A DNA stretch of 64,000 bases from Oscillospiraceae bacterium (GTDB lineage Bacteria; Bacillota; Clostridia; UMGS1840; HGM11507): positions 1-64,000 of the forward strand of contig SVKB01000009.1 of NCBI GenBank assembly GCA_015068665.1, read 5' to 3'. The notes below the pieces were generated by a model. That model was not told where the DNA came from. It saw only the letters and a program-made list of their open reading frames with translations, and did not search any database. Shown here piece by piece: positions 34,385 through 42,218 of this stretch. The first letter of the stretch is position 1; the number at the start of each line of letters is the position of its first letter. The position numbers and the translations under genes are program-made.

Positions 34385-35432
34385 ATTTTTCCTTGTAATC
34401 TCCGCGTTCAAATGAAATTTCAAAGCCTGCTTTTTTTACCTCTTCCTGAAGGGCAAAAATACTTTCTCCGCCTTCAATTCCCGTGCTTAATTTTCCGTTG
34501 TATAAAGAATATTTATCCCGTACATCAACGGGAGAAAGATTTGGCATAATAACATTTGCCCCTGCCTTAAGACCTTCAGTTCTTCCGCTTTTTGAAATAG
34601 AATTAAGTGCTGTTGTGGCGGGAATTAAAGCATTGGGATTCATAAGCCTTAATATACCTAAAATAAATACGGTTAACCTGTAGCTTCCGTTTCCGAAGCT
34701 CTTAAAGGGTGTATCCTTATGGGAAATAAACGGTCCGACTCCAATCATATGAGGTTTAAAATCCTTTATAAACATAATATCCTCGGCAATGTTTTCCATA
34801 GTCTGATAGGGAGACCCCACCATAAATCCGCAGCCTGTCTGGTATCCTATTTCCTTTAGTGCCTTAAGACATTCAACTCTTTTTTCAATGCTTAATTCCT
34901 TCGGATGAAGCATTGAATAGTGGGTTCGGTTTATACTTTCGTGTCTTAATAAATATCGGTCTGCACCGCAGTTATAAAAGCTCTTGTAAGAATCATAGCT
35001 TTTTTCTCCCATGGATAAGGTAACTGCACATTCAGGATATCTTCTTTTTATTTCTGAAATTATTTCGCATACAAGCTCATCATTAAAGAATCCGTCCTCA
35101 CCCCCCTGTAAAACAAAAGTGCGGAATCCAAGACGGTATCCGTTTTCACAGGATGTATAAATCTCATCCTTTGTAAGTCTATAGCGTACTGCATTTTCAT
35201 TGCTTCTTCTTATACCGCAATAGTAGCAGTCATTTTTGCATATATTGGAGTATTCAATAAGACCTCTGATATATATTTTCTTTTGGAAATGCTTTTCGGT
35301 AACCTCAGCTGATTTTTCAAAAAGCATTTGTCTTATCGGCTCAATATCATAATCCCTAAGAAGAGTAAGGATTTCGTCAAAATCAGCGCTTTGGGTTTTA
35401 TATAGCTTTTCTATAATTTCACAGTTTTTCAT
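34383..35432 (-). CDS. hydE: [FeFe]-hydrogenase maturase HydE (radical SAM)
   Basis: Radical SAM enzyme of about 349 aa required to build the H-cluster diiron site of [FeFe]-hydrogenase. The cluster motif is C-K-N-D-C-Y-Y-C (C-x3-C-x2-C). The BioB/HydE-like barrel blocks F-V-L-Q-G-G-E-D, T-L-S-M-G-E and R-H-E-S follow, then G-A-N-V-I-M-P-N-L-S-P. It starts 1 bp after the mnmA stop; the ATG at 35432 is preferred, though a TTG at 35441 lies closer to the ggagga site. HydF, HydG and the hydrogenase are not in the window, so it is separated from its partners. Confidence 0.9.
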   Translation of the reverse strand: MKNCEIIEKLYKTQSADFDEILTLLRDYDIEPIRQMLFEKSAEVTEKHFQKKIYIRGLIEYSNICKNDCYYCGIRRSNENAVRYRLTKDEIYTSCENGYRLGFRTFVLQGGEDGFFNDELVCEIISEIKRRYPECAVTLSMGEKSYDSYKSFYNCGADRYLLRHESINRTHYSMLHPKELSIEKRVECLKALKEIGYQTGCGFMVGSPYQTMENIAEDIMFIKDFKPHMIGVGPFISHKDTPFKSFGNGSYRLTVFILGILRLMNPNALIPATTALNSISKSGRTEGLKAGANVIMPNLSPVDVRDKYSLYNGKLSTGIEGGESIFALQEEVKKAGFEISFERGDYKEK

Positions 35433-35433
35433 A

Positions 35434-36492
35434 CTACTCAATTGTTCCTCCGCCAATAACTTTATCCCCCTGATAAAATACGGCTGCCTGTCCTCTGGCT
35501 ATTGCTCTTTGGGGCTCGTCAAAGACTACCTCGATTTTTCCGTTCTCAAGCGGAACTAGCGTGGCCGGAGCCTCTTTTTGCTTATATCTTGTTTTTACGG
35601 TGGCTCTTATTTTTTCATTAAGCTCGTCAAAGGCGATTAAATTAATATCACCTGCAATAAAGCTTTTGCTCATAAGATCTTCGGTATATCCTAAAATTAC
35701 CTTGTTTGCCTTAATATCCTTTTTTACCACAAACATTGATTGCTTAAGAGCAAGTCCTAATCCTTTTCTCTGACCGATTGTGTAGTTTATAATTCCCTTA
35801 TGAGTACCAAGCTTATTGCCGTTAAGGTCAACAAAATCACCCTCAGGGCTTTTTTTGCCGGTATATTTTTCTATGAATTCACCATGCTTTCCGTTCTTTA
35901 TAAAGCAAATATCCTGACTGTCAGGCTTGTCTGCATTTATAAGACCTTCATCTTCAGCGATTTTTCTTATTTTTTCCTTTGTCATATCTCCCAAGGGAAA
36001 AAGAAGCTTTGAAAGCTGTTTTTCGGTAAGTGAGTATAAGACGTAGCTTTGATCCTTGCTTTCATCGGTGCCTTTTTTTAGTGAATATCTTCCCGAAGCT
36101 TCATCAAAGCACACTTTGGCATAGTGCCCCGAAACCACATAATCAAAGCCCTCCTCATCTGCAATTTCAAAAAGCTTTGAAAATTTTATAAATCTGTTGC
36201 AGTCAACACAGGGGTTAGGGGTTCCGCCTTCTATATACGTGTTTACAAACTTATCAATAACCTTTTTGTTAAAATCATCGGTAAAGTTTATAACCCGGTG
36301 GGGTATACCAAGCTTTTCACAAACTGACCTTGCATCCTCAATGTCCTTTGAGGTGCAGCAGGATGGCTCATCCTCCTCGGTGGAGCATAGCTTAAGGGTA
36401 ACTCCCTCTATGTAATATCCTTGCTGTTTTGTAAGAAATGCGGCAACCGAGCTGTCAACTCCGCCGCTCATTGCAATAAGTGCTTTTTTCAT
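35434..36492 (-). CDS. mnmA: tRNA 2-thiouridine(34) synthase
   Basis: A 352-residue ATP-dependent thiolase that puts sulfur on U34 of Lys, Glu and Gln tRNAs. The PP-loop S-G-G-V-D-S-S-V is at the N-terminus, the first catalytic Cys in N-P-C-V-D-C-N and the second in Q-D-I-C-F-I. The C-terminal block G-Q-A-A-V-F-Y is standard. An extra Cys-rich insertion (E-P-S-C-C-T) occurs near residue 45. It is third in the minus-strand run MATE-rsmA-mnmA-hydE. A cysteine desulfurase gene, often adjacent, is absent. Confidence 0.95.
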   Translation of the reverse strand: MKKALIAMSGGVDSSVAAFLTKQQGYYIEGVTLKLCSTEEDEPSCCTSKDIEDARSVCEKLGIPHRVINFTDDFNKKVIDKFVNTYIEGGTPNPCVDCNRFIKFSKLFEIADEEGFDYVVSGHYAKVCFDEASGRYSLKKGTDESKDQSYVLYSLTEKQLSKLLFPLGDMTKEKIRKIAEDEGLINADKPDSQDICFIKNGKHGEFIEKYTGKKSPEGDFVDLNGNKLGTHKGIINYTIGQRKGLGLALKQSMFVVKKDIKANKVILGYTEDLMSKSFIAGDINLIAFDELNEKIRATVKTRYKQKEAPATLVPLENGKIEVVFDEPQRAIARGQAAVFYQGDKVIGGGTIE

Positions 36493-36513
36493 AATTACTC
36501 CTTAACGGGATGG

Positions 36514-37359
36514 TTAAAATATTTTATCCGACAATTCTGCAAACTCTTCAATCGACAAGGTTTCACCCCTTAAGTTTGCATCATAGCCCGATTTAATTAG
36601 AATTTCTTCCAGCTCTGCTTTGGATTTATCGGTAACCGAGCTGTTTGAAACACCGTTTAAAAAGGTCTTTCGTCTTTGATTAAAGGATGCCTTTATAAGC
36701 TTGAACATATTTTTCTCGCTTAAGGGCTTAGCTTTAGGTTCGCTTAAAATATCAAGCTTAACCACTGCGGAATTAACATTAGGAGCAGGTATAAAGCATT
36801 CCTTTGGCACATCAACGATGATTCTGCTGTCCGAATAGTAATCTATAAGACAGGTTATAGCACCGTAATCTTTGGAGCCGGGAGGTGCAACCATTCTGTC
36901 TGCAACCTCTTTTTGCACCATAACGGTAACACTCTTTAAATTGAATCTTCCTTCCAGCAGATAGGTAAGAATAGGAGTTGTTATATAGTAAGGGAGATTG
37001 GCAACCAAAACCGTATTATCGCTTTTTATAATCTCGTTAAGGTCAAGCTTCAATACATCCTCGTTAATAAGAGTGAAGTTTTCTTCGTTTCCGAATAAAT
37101 CGGTAAGAACAGGTACCAGCGAAGAATCAATTTCAATTGAAGTAACCGATTTTGCATATTTTAAAAGTGACTGAGTCAGACTTCCGAAGCCCGGGCCGAT
37201 TTCGATAACATCTGTGTTCTCATTAATGCCGGAGCCGTATATTATTTCATTAACGATATCCTCGTCGCACAAGAAATTCTGACCAAATCCTTTTTTGAAT
37301 TTAAAGCCGTATCGGGCACATATTTTTTTTATAACCGAAATATCCGTTAAGTTTTCCAT
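36514..37359 (-). CDS. rsmA: 16S rRNA dimethyladenosine transferase
   Basis: KsgA/RsmA (281 aa) dimethylates two adjacent adenosines in helix 45 of 16S rRNA. SAM-binding motif I is E-I-G-P-G-F-G-S-L-T and the catalytic N-L-P-Y-Y-I-T-T-P block is intact. The entry motif K-K-G-F-G-Q-N-F-L-C-D is at the N-terminus. The C-terminal helical domain has F-N-Q-R-R-K-T. It lies 9 bp after the MATE gene and 21 bp before mnmA, so a single transcript is likely. Confidence 0.96.
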   Translation of the reverse strand: MENLTDISVIKKICARYGFKFKKGFGQNFLCDEDIVNEIIYGSGINENTDVIEIGPGFGSLTQSLLKYAKSVTSIEIDSSLVPVLTDLFGNEENFTLINEDVLKLDLNEIIKSDNTVLVANLPYYITTPILTYLLEGRFNLKSVTVMVQKEVADRMVAPPGSKDYGAITCLIDYYSDSRIIVDVPKECFIPAPNVNSAVVKLDILSEPKAKPLSEKNMFKLIKASFNQRRKTFLNGVSNSSVTDKSKAELEEILIKSGYDANLRGETLSIEEFAELSDKIF

Positions 37360-37368
37360 AAAAATCTC

Positions 37369-38706
37369 CTAAAGCTTTTTTAAATAATTTATAAGAAGCG
37401 GGATTGCGAGGAAGAAGGAGCAGTAATCCGTGATGCATTGCGCAAGCTGAATACCCCGTAATCCGAAAAAGTAATTCATAATATATAAAATCGGTATCAG
37501 AAACAGTCCCTGCCTTGCCGAAGCCATAAGGGAAGCTGAAACGGTTTTTCCCGATGACTGAAACAGCATATTGGACATAACTATAATTGAATTTAAGGGG
37601 AAGGCTACAGCGTAAGCTCTTAAGGTAAAGGCTCCGATTTTTATAACCTCAGGGTCATTTCTGAAGGCAGAAATAATTCCTTCGGAAAAAATAAATCCTA
37701 CTACCGACACGGTAACAAGAAAGCCCAATGCTACTTTAACGCAGAACCAGAAGCCTTTTTTTACACGGTCATATAGCTTGGCGCCAAAGTTAAAGCCCAC
37801 CACCGGCTGAAAGCCCTGTCCGAAGCCTATAAGTGCTGAGTTGGCAAACATGGTAACACGGGTTACAACCGAAATTCCGGCTATTGCCGCATCGCTGTAA
37901 CCTCCCGCTACATGGTTTAAAAGCATGGTGGAGATGCTTGCCAGGCCCTGTCTTAACAAAGAAGGAAGTCCGCCCTTGAAAATCTGAATCTGGTAATAAA
38001 GTCTGAATTTTATTTTCTTAACCGAAAGCTTTATGATACTGCCTTTATTCATTCCGATAAGAAGTAATATAAAGCTTATAACTTGACTTAAAACAGTTGC
38101 CAGTGCGGCACCCTTAACCCCCATATCAAATACAAATATAAAAAGTGGGTCAAGACCGATATTTATAACTGCACCTGAAACTATTCCAAGCATCGCATAG
38201 GCGGCGTTACCCTGATATCTTAACTGGTTATTAAGAACAAAGGAGCTCATAGTAAAGGGGGCGCCGATTAAAATAATCTGCATATAATCAACAACATCGT
38301 TTAAAATAGTTGGTGTGGCACCCAGTAAAACAGCGAAAGGCTTTACAAAAATACTGCCTGACAAAAGAAGTATAACGCCTGCTGTCAGAGTAGAGAAAAA
38401 TGCAGTTGATGCCATATATTCAGCATCTTCAACATTCTTTTTCCCAAGCTCTCTTGATATATAATTTCCCGAACCGTGACCGAAATAAAATCCGATAGCC
38501 TGAATAATAGCCATAAGTGAGAAAACAACACCGACTGCAGCAGTTGCTTCGGTAGAAACCTTACCTACAAAATAAGTATCAGCCATATTATAAAATGAGG
38601 AAACCAGCATGCTGATTATGGTAGGCACGGATAATTTCAGAATAAGGGGTTCAACCGGATCGGTTGTCATCATTGTATGTTTGTCTTTTATATTGGTAGC
38701 TGTCAT
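37369..38706 (-). CDS. MATE family efflux transporter
   Basis: A 445-residue multidrug and toxin extrusion protein with twelve hydrophobic segments in two related halves. The N-terminal half carries D-P-V-E-P-L-I-L-K-L-S-V-P-T-I-I-S-M and F-Y-N-M-A-D-T-Y-F-V-G, typical of the DinF/NorM-like branch common in Clostridia. The second half has G-F-G-Q-G-F-Q-P-V-V-G-F-N-F-G-A. It exports organic cations or drugs using an ion gradient. First gene of the minus-strand operon, behind the promoter at 38739-38767. Confidence 0.92.
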   Translation of the reverse strand: MTATNIKDKHTMMTTDPVEPLILKLSVPTIISMLVSSFYNMADTYFVGKVSTEATAAVGVVFSLMAIIQAIGFYFGHGSGNYISRELGKKNVEDAEYMASTAFFSTLTAGVILLLSGSIFVKPFAVLLGATPTILNDVVDYMQIILIGAPFTMSSFVLNNQLRYQGNAAYAMLGIVSGAVINIGLDPLFIFVFDMGVKGAALATVLSQVISFILLLIGMNKGSIIKLSVKKIKFRLYYQIQIFKGGLPSLLRQGLASISTMLLNHVAGGYSDAAIAGISVVTRVTMFANSALIGFGQGFQPVVGFNFGAKLYDRVKKGFWFCVKVALGFLVTVSVVGFIFSEGIISAFRNDPEVIKIGAFTLRAYAVAFPLNSIIVMSNMLFQSSGKTVSASLMASARQGLFLIPILYIMNYFFGLRGIQLAQCITDYCSFFLAIPLLINYLKKL

Positions 38707-38738
38707 CTGAACATCCCTTTTTTATTGATATATATTAT

Positions 38739-38767
38739 ATTGTATCATCATAGCCTGAAAAATTCAA
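38739..38767 (-). promoter_or_regulatory. Promoter of the MATE-rsmA-mnmA-hydE operon
   Basis: On the minus strand: TTGAAT, 17-nt spacer, TACAAT, about 33 bp before the MATE start. Confidence 0.6.
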
Positions 38768-38805
38768 TATTTAACTGTCTTTCAGTAAAAAAATAAAAAA
38801 AGGTA

Positions 38806-38834
38806 TTGACAAAAGACAAAATGTGTATTATAAT
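38806..38834 (+). promoter_or_regulatory. Consensus promoter of tRNA-Met
   Basis: TTGACA, 17 nt, TATAAT, 12 bp before the tRNA. A perfect sigma-A promoter. Confidence 0.8.
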
Positions 38835-38846
38835 ATTCGAGTATTT

Positions 38847-38923
38847 GGCGGTGTAGCTCAGTTGGCTAGAGCATACGGTTCATACCCGTACGGTCGGTGG
38901 TTCAAGTCCACTCGCCGCTACCA
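38847..38923 (+). tRNA. tRNA-Met (CAT), elongator
   Basis: A 77-nt cloverleaf with encoded CCA. The acceptor stem starts ggcggtg and pairs with cgccgct. The anticodon CAT is at 38881-38883 in a ttcatac loop. The stem closes tacgg/ccgta and lacks the three G-C pairs of initiator tRNA. The sequence is close to the Bacillus elongator tRNA-Met. An isoleucine (lysidine) type is unlikely. Confidence 0.95.
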
Positions 38924-38924
38924 G

Positions 38925-38956
38925 AAAAAAGACTATTCTTCGGAATAGTCTTTTTT
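38925..38956 (+). terminator. Terminator of tRNA-Met
   Basis: Fourteen-bp stem aaaaaagactattc / gaatagtctttttt with a ttcg tetraloop. The same hairpin (one base different) follows tRNA-Ser at 41730. Confidence 0.92.
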
Positions 38957-38960
38957 CAAC

Positions 38961-39132
38961 GAAATAAATCCTTTCAGGATTTGTGAAATGTGCTTCGCAC
39001 GTGAAATACACCTTCGGTGTATGAAATATTCGCTACGCGAATGTGGATTTATTTCATTTCATAGAAAACGAAGTTTTCTATTTCACAATTTACGAAGTAA
39101 ATTATTTCACATCAACGAAGTTGATATTTCAC
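38961..39132. repeat. Mirror-ordered hairpin array C (word gtgaaat / atttcac)
   Basis: gaaat at 38961, gtgaaat at 38983 and 39001, tgaaat at 39022; then atttcat near 39051, tttcac at 39081, atttcac at 39104 and 39126. Hairpins: aaatcct/aggattt, gtgc/gcac, acacc/ggtgt, attcgc/gcgaat with loops ttc, ttc, ttc, tac. After the centre come tagaaaac/gttttcta, aatttac/gtaaatt, atcaac/gttgat, all with loop gaa. It starts 4 bp after the tRNA-Met terminator. The 39133-39250 stretch has the gacagtctga motif and otherwise nothing recognisable. Confidence 0.88.
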
Positions 39133-39154
39133 TAAAATCCCTTGCATCTATTAT

Positions 39155-39182
39155 GTAGTTGGTATTTTTGACAGTCTGAGAG
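39155..39182 (+). repeat. Dispersed motif gtag-N7-tttttgacagtctgag
   Basis: Second copy of the motif at 19651-19679. It lies 22 bp after array C, preceded by gcatctattatg, which resembles gtatctattatg at 41936, between arrays D and E. Confidence 0.4.
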
Positions 39183-39250
39183 TAGGGGAGGTGTTCCTGC
39201 TTCGAAAACAAAATGCTCACAAATTTAAAAGAAAAATAAATTTTTTTCTA

Positions 39251-39279
39251 TTGACAACACATAATAAATATGTTAATAT
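39251..39279 (+). promoter_or_regulatory. Promoter of tRNA-Val
   Basis: TTGACA, 17 nt, TAATAT, 19 bp before the tRNA. Confidence 0.7.
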
Positions 39280-39298
39280 TTTAATGTAAAAATAATAA

Positions 39299-39374
39299 GG
39301 GCGCATAGCTCAGCTGGGAGAGCATCTGCCTTACAAGCAGGAGGTCATAGGTTCGATCCCTATTGCGCCCACCA
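39299..39374 (+). tRNA. tRNA-Val (TAC)
   Basis: A 76-nt cloverleaf with encoded CCA. Acceptor stem gggcgca / tgcgccc, D arm gctc/gagc, anticodon loop cttacaa giving TAC, and T arm ataggttcgatccctat. Confidence 0.95.
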
Positions 39375-39378
39375 GTAG

Positions 39379-39405
39379 CGGAAATTTTTAAATTTCCGTT
39401 TTTTA
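39379..39405 (+). terminator. Terminator of tRNA-Val
   Basis: cggaaattt / aaatttccg with a tight loop, followed by a T run. It ends 51 bp before the murA start. Confidence 0.75.
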
Positions 39406-39455
39406 TTTGTAAAAATACATTTTTCTGATAAAATAAATTTCCGGAGGTACATACG

Positions 39456-40772
39456 ATGGATAAATACAGAATTATTGGCGGAACTCCACTGGTAGGAGAG
39501 GTTGAAATCAGTCCTTCCAAAAATGCCGCAGTTGCTATTATTCCTGCCTGCATTCTTGCTGACGGACCTTGCATAGTAGATAAAATTCCCGATATTACCG
39601 ATGTTGAAGTAGAATTTGATATATTAAGAAAATTAGGTGCTACAGTTGATAAGCTTGATGATGATACTGTTAAAATTGACTGTACCGGTATAAACACCGT
39701 TCAGTGTGATATAGATCTTGTTCGCCAGATGAGAGCTTCGTACTATTTTATGGGTGCAATGCTCGGAAAATATAAGAAAATTTCTACAGCTTATCCCGGC
39801 GGATGTCCTATCGGCAACCGTCAGGAAGGGCTTAAAGGAATAAATTATCACGTTGAGGCGTTTGAAGCTCTGGGCGCTAAGCTTACCTATCATAGCTATA
39901 CTACCGGTGAAATAACCTTTGAAACCCCCGGTCTTAAGGGGAATGAGATAATTCTTGCAACCCCATCGGTAGGTGCTACCATAAACATTATGCTTGCGGC
40001 TGTCAAAGCTGAGGGGACAACTGTTATTAAAAATGCTGCGAGAGAGCCGCATGTTACTGCGGTTGCCAATTTTCTGATTCAGATGGGTGCCAATATCAAA
40101 AATGCCGGTACGGATGTAATAACAATTATCGGTGTTAATTCACTAAAGGGTGCAAATTGTGAGATAATTCCCGACCAGATTGAAGCAGGAACCTATATGA
40201 TAATGGCTGCTGCAACGGGTGGCGATATTGTTGTTAAAAATATTGTCAAGGAGCATATGGAATCCCTTACAAAAACATTGAAAATTATGGGCGTTGGCGT
40301 TGAAGAGGCTATCGAAAATGTTGTTGAAAACGGCATACCAACTGTTAAAGAGTATATACGTGTGTACAAAAAGGGTAATATAAAGGGAACTGTGATAACA
40401 ACTGCGCCTTATCCCGGATTTCCGACTGACCTTCAGTCTATTCTTGCTACTCTTCTTTGTATTTCAGAGGGTGTAAGTAATATTGTTGAGGTTGTAACAG
40501 GTGCACGCTTTGCTTATGCGAGAGAACTTGAAAAAATGGGTGCAAAGATTACCGTGTCTGAAATAACCGCTACCATAAACGGCGTCAGAGAGCTTTCCGG
40601 CGCAAATGTTGTAACAACTGATTTGAGAGCAGGTGCGGCACTTGTTGTTGCAGGGCTTTGTGCAAACGGTGAAACGTTGATTAGTCAGATCCACTATATA
40701 GATAGAGGTTATGAAAATCTGGTTGGAAAAATCAGAAAGCTTGGCGGTAATATAGAAAGAATTAAAGAATGA
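39456..40772 (+). CDS. murA: UDP-N-acetylglucosamine 1-carboxyvinyltransferase (MurA paralogue)
   Basis: EPSP-synthase-fold enzyme (438 aa) that adds enolpyruvate to UDP-GlcNAc, the first committed step of peptidoglycan synthesis. K-N-A-A-V-A near the start provides the conserved Lys-Asn pair. The fosfomycin-target Cys is in Y-P-G-G-C-P-I-G-N-R. Canonical MurA has C-x-I-G-x-R-P-V-D-L-H at this point, whereas here it reads N-R-Q-E-G-L-K, so this belongs to a divergent Firmicutes branch and may be the second copy (murA2/murZ type). P-Y-P-G-F-P-T-D-L-Q is conserved. It overlaps the next gene by 4 bp. Confidence 0.9.
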   Translation: MDKYRIIGGTPLVGEVEISPSKNAAVAIIPACILADGPCIVDKIPDITDVEVEFDILRKLGATVDKLDDDTVKIDCTGINTVQCDIDLVRQMRASYYFMGAMLGKYKKISTAYPGGCPIGNRQEGLKGINYHVEAFEALGAKLTYHSYTTGEITFETPGLKGNEIILATPSVGATINIMLAAVKAEGTTVIKNAAREPHVTAVANFLIQMGANIKNAGTDVITIIGVNSLKGANCEIIPDQIEAGTYMIMAAATGGDIVVKNIVKEHMESLTKTLKIMGVGVEEAIENVVENGIPTVKEYIRVYKKGNIKGTVITTAPYPGFPTDLQSILATLLCISEGVSNIVEVVTGARFAYARELEKMGAKITVSEITATINGVRELSGANVVTTDLRAGAALVVAGLCANGETLISQIHYIDRGYENLVGKIRKLGGNIERIKE

Positions 40773-41563
40773 TGGTTAAATTTATTTCGTTATTTTCGGG
40801 CAGCAGCAGGAATTCTTCGGTATTTATGTATAAAAAAACACCGATACTTATAGACTGTGGCGGATCTATGAAACAGATAAAAAACGGTGTTGAGGAAATG
40901 GGTTTATATCTTGATGATATAAAAGGACTTTTTATAACTCATTCCCATATTGACCATATTAATGCATTGCCTATGCTTATAAAATATACCGATATACCCG
41001 TTTACGCATCCTACGGTACACATGAGGAGATTTTTGATAAAGGAATTAATATGGCTAAGGACAGGCGTATTATCATTCCCGATATACAGACCTTTTCTGT
41101 TGATGATATTGATGTAAGCTCCTTTAAAACCCCTCATGATACAAACGGATCAATCGGTTTTAACTTCTTTTTTGGAAATAAAAGCGCATCTTATGCAACT
41201 GATATCGGATGTATCGAGTCTGATTTCAAGGAGAAAATAAAAGGAAAGGACCTTTTGTTTTTCGAATCCAATCATGATGTTGAAATGCTTAAAAACAGTT
41301 ACCGTCCGGCGCATATTAAACAAAGGATTTTGGGAAATAAAGGGCATTTGTCCAATGAGGTATCTGCTGAATTTTCAACCGGGCTGGCTTATGCGGGTTT
41401 AAAAAGACTTATGCTTGCACACTTAAGCGGTGAAGCGAATACTCCCGAGCTTGCCTACAGTGTAACCGAAACAGCTCTTATAAGGAAGGGGATCAAGCCC
41501 GGAAAAGATATTGAACTTTATGTTGCATCTCGTGACCGAAAAAGTAATTTAATAGAATTTTAA
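40769..41563 (+). CDS. walJ: WalJ/YycJ-type metallo-beta-lactamase-fold hydrolase
   Basis: A 264-residue MBL-fold hydrolase of the YycJ/WalJ type, which in Bacillus sits in the walRK operon and links cell-wall synthesis and DNA replication; a DNA exonuclease activity has been proposed. The metal motif is T-H-S-H-I-D-H near residue 59. The N-terminal S-L-F-S-G-S-S-R-N-S-S and the F-E-S-N-H-D and A-H-L-S-G-E metal ligands are present. It starts within the murA stop (atgatg). No walRK genes are here; the murA pairing supports a wall-related role. Confidence 0.88.
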   Translation: MMVKFISLFSGSSRNSSVFMYKKTPILIDCGGSMKQIKNGVEEMGLYLDDIKGLFITHSHIDHINALPMLIKYTDIPVYASYGTHEEIFDKGINMAKDRRIIIPDIQTFSVDDIDVSSFKTPHDTNGSIGFNFFFGNKSASYATDIGCIESDFKEKIKGKDLLFFESNHDVEMLKNSYRPAHIKQRILGNKGHLSNEVSAEFSTGLAYAGLKRLMLAHLSGEANTPELAYSVTETALIRKGIKPGKDIELYVASRDRKSNLIEF

Positions 41564-41571
41564 ATTTACAC

Positions 41572-41600
41572 TTGTTTTTTTAACTAAAAATTGATACAAT
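41572..41600 (+). promoter_or_regulatory. Promoter of tRNA-Ser
   Basis: TTGTTT, 17 nt, TACAAT, 36 bp before the tRNA. The -35 is weak. Confidence 0.45.
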
Positions 41601-41636
41601 ACTTAAGAAGCTTTGTAAAGAAACTTCTTAATATAT

Positions 41637-41728
41637 GGAGATGTACCCAAGTGGCTGAAGGGTCCGGATTCGAAATCCGGTAGGTCGGTTCCGCCGGCGC
41701 TAGGGTTCAAATCCCTACATCTCCGCCA
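41637..41728 (+). tRNA. tRNA-Ser (CGA)
   Basis: A 92-nt class II tRNA with encoded gcca end. Acceptor ggagatg / catctcc, anticodon loop ttcgaaa giving CGA, and a long variable arm (taggtcggttccgccggcgc). Confidence 0.95.
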
Positions 41729-41729
41729 G

Positions 41730-41761
41730 AAAAAAGACTGTTCTTCGGAATAGTCTTTTTT
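41730..41761 (+). terminator. Terminator of tRNA-Ser
   Basis: Fourteen-bp stem aaaaaagactgttc / gaatagtctttttt (one G-U pair), ttcg tetraloop. It differs from the tRNA-Met terminator by one base. Confidence 0.92.
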
Positions 41762-41762
41762 C

Positions 41763-41908
41763 AGTTATATTTGCCTACGGCAAGTTATGAGTTCAGATTG
41801 CTTCGCAAGTTATGAATTGACTTCGTCAATGCTTGTTTTAAGGGCAAATATATCATAACTGAAACCGTAAGGTTTCATCATAACTTTTACGAAGTAAAAT
41901 CACAACTT
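41763..41908. repeat. Mirror-ordered hairpin array D (word agttatga / tcataact)
   Basis: agttatat at 41763, agttatgag at 41783, agttatgaa at 41808; then atcataact at 41852 and 41877, and a degenerate acaactt at 41902. Hairpins: ttgcc/ggcaa (loop tac), ttgc/gcaa (ttc), ttgac/gtcaa (ttc), gaaacc/ggtttc (gtaa), tttac/gtaaa (gaa). It begins 2 bp after the tRNA-Ser terminator. Confidence 0.82.
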
Positions 41909-41950
41909 TAAACTATTTGACTAACATTGAAAATTGTATCTATTATGAAC

Positions 41951-42034
41951 GTGAAAGCCAGAAAAAGCTAAAGCTTTCTATTTCACAATTTCTATAAGAA
42001 ATTATTTCATATCGAACAAAGTGAGATATTTCAT
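41951..42034. repeat. Decayed half-array E (word atttcac)
   Basis: Closely resembles the second half of array C: tttcac at 41981, aatttct/agaaatt hairpin, atttcat at 42004, a broken hairpin at 42011-42027, and atttcat at 42028. It looks like a degenerate copy. 42035-42072 shows nothing further. Confidence 0.6.
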
Positions 42035-42072
42035 TAAAAATGTATGACAGTAAAATTATATCTGCTTACAAG

Positions 42073-42115
42073 AATAAACGACAATTTTCGATAAAGACAG
42101 TTGTCGTTTATTTTT
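42073..42115 (+). terminator. Terminator-like hairpin
   Basis: Perfect 12-bp stem aataaacgacaa / ttgtcgtttatt with a 16-nt loop and five Ts. It has no obvious gene to terminate and may belong to the array region. Confidence 0.6.
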
Positions 42116-42218
42116 GTACTTTTATCTTTTCACTATTTTCTCTGCACTCTTATCTACACCATCTTCATTATTTTTAAAAAATGTTTCAGATGTCCCTAAA
42201 ATGTCCCATGCTATATTT

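Noticed and set aside
38847-38923. Initiator tRNA-fMet
   Set aside because: The anticodon stem lacks the three consecutive G-C pairs, and the acceptor end pairs normally, as in the elongator.
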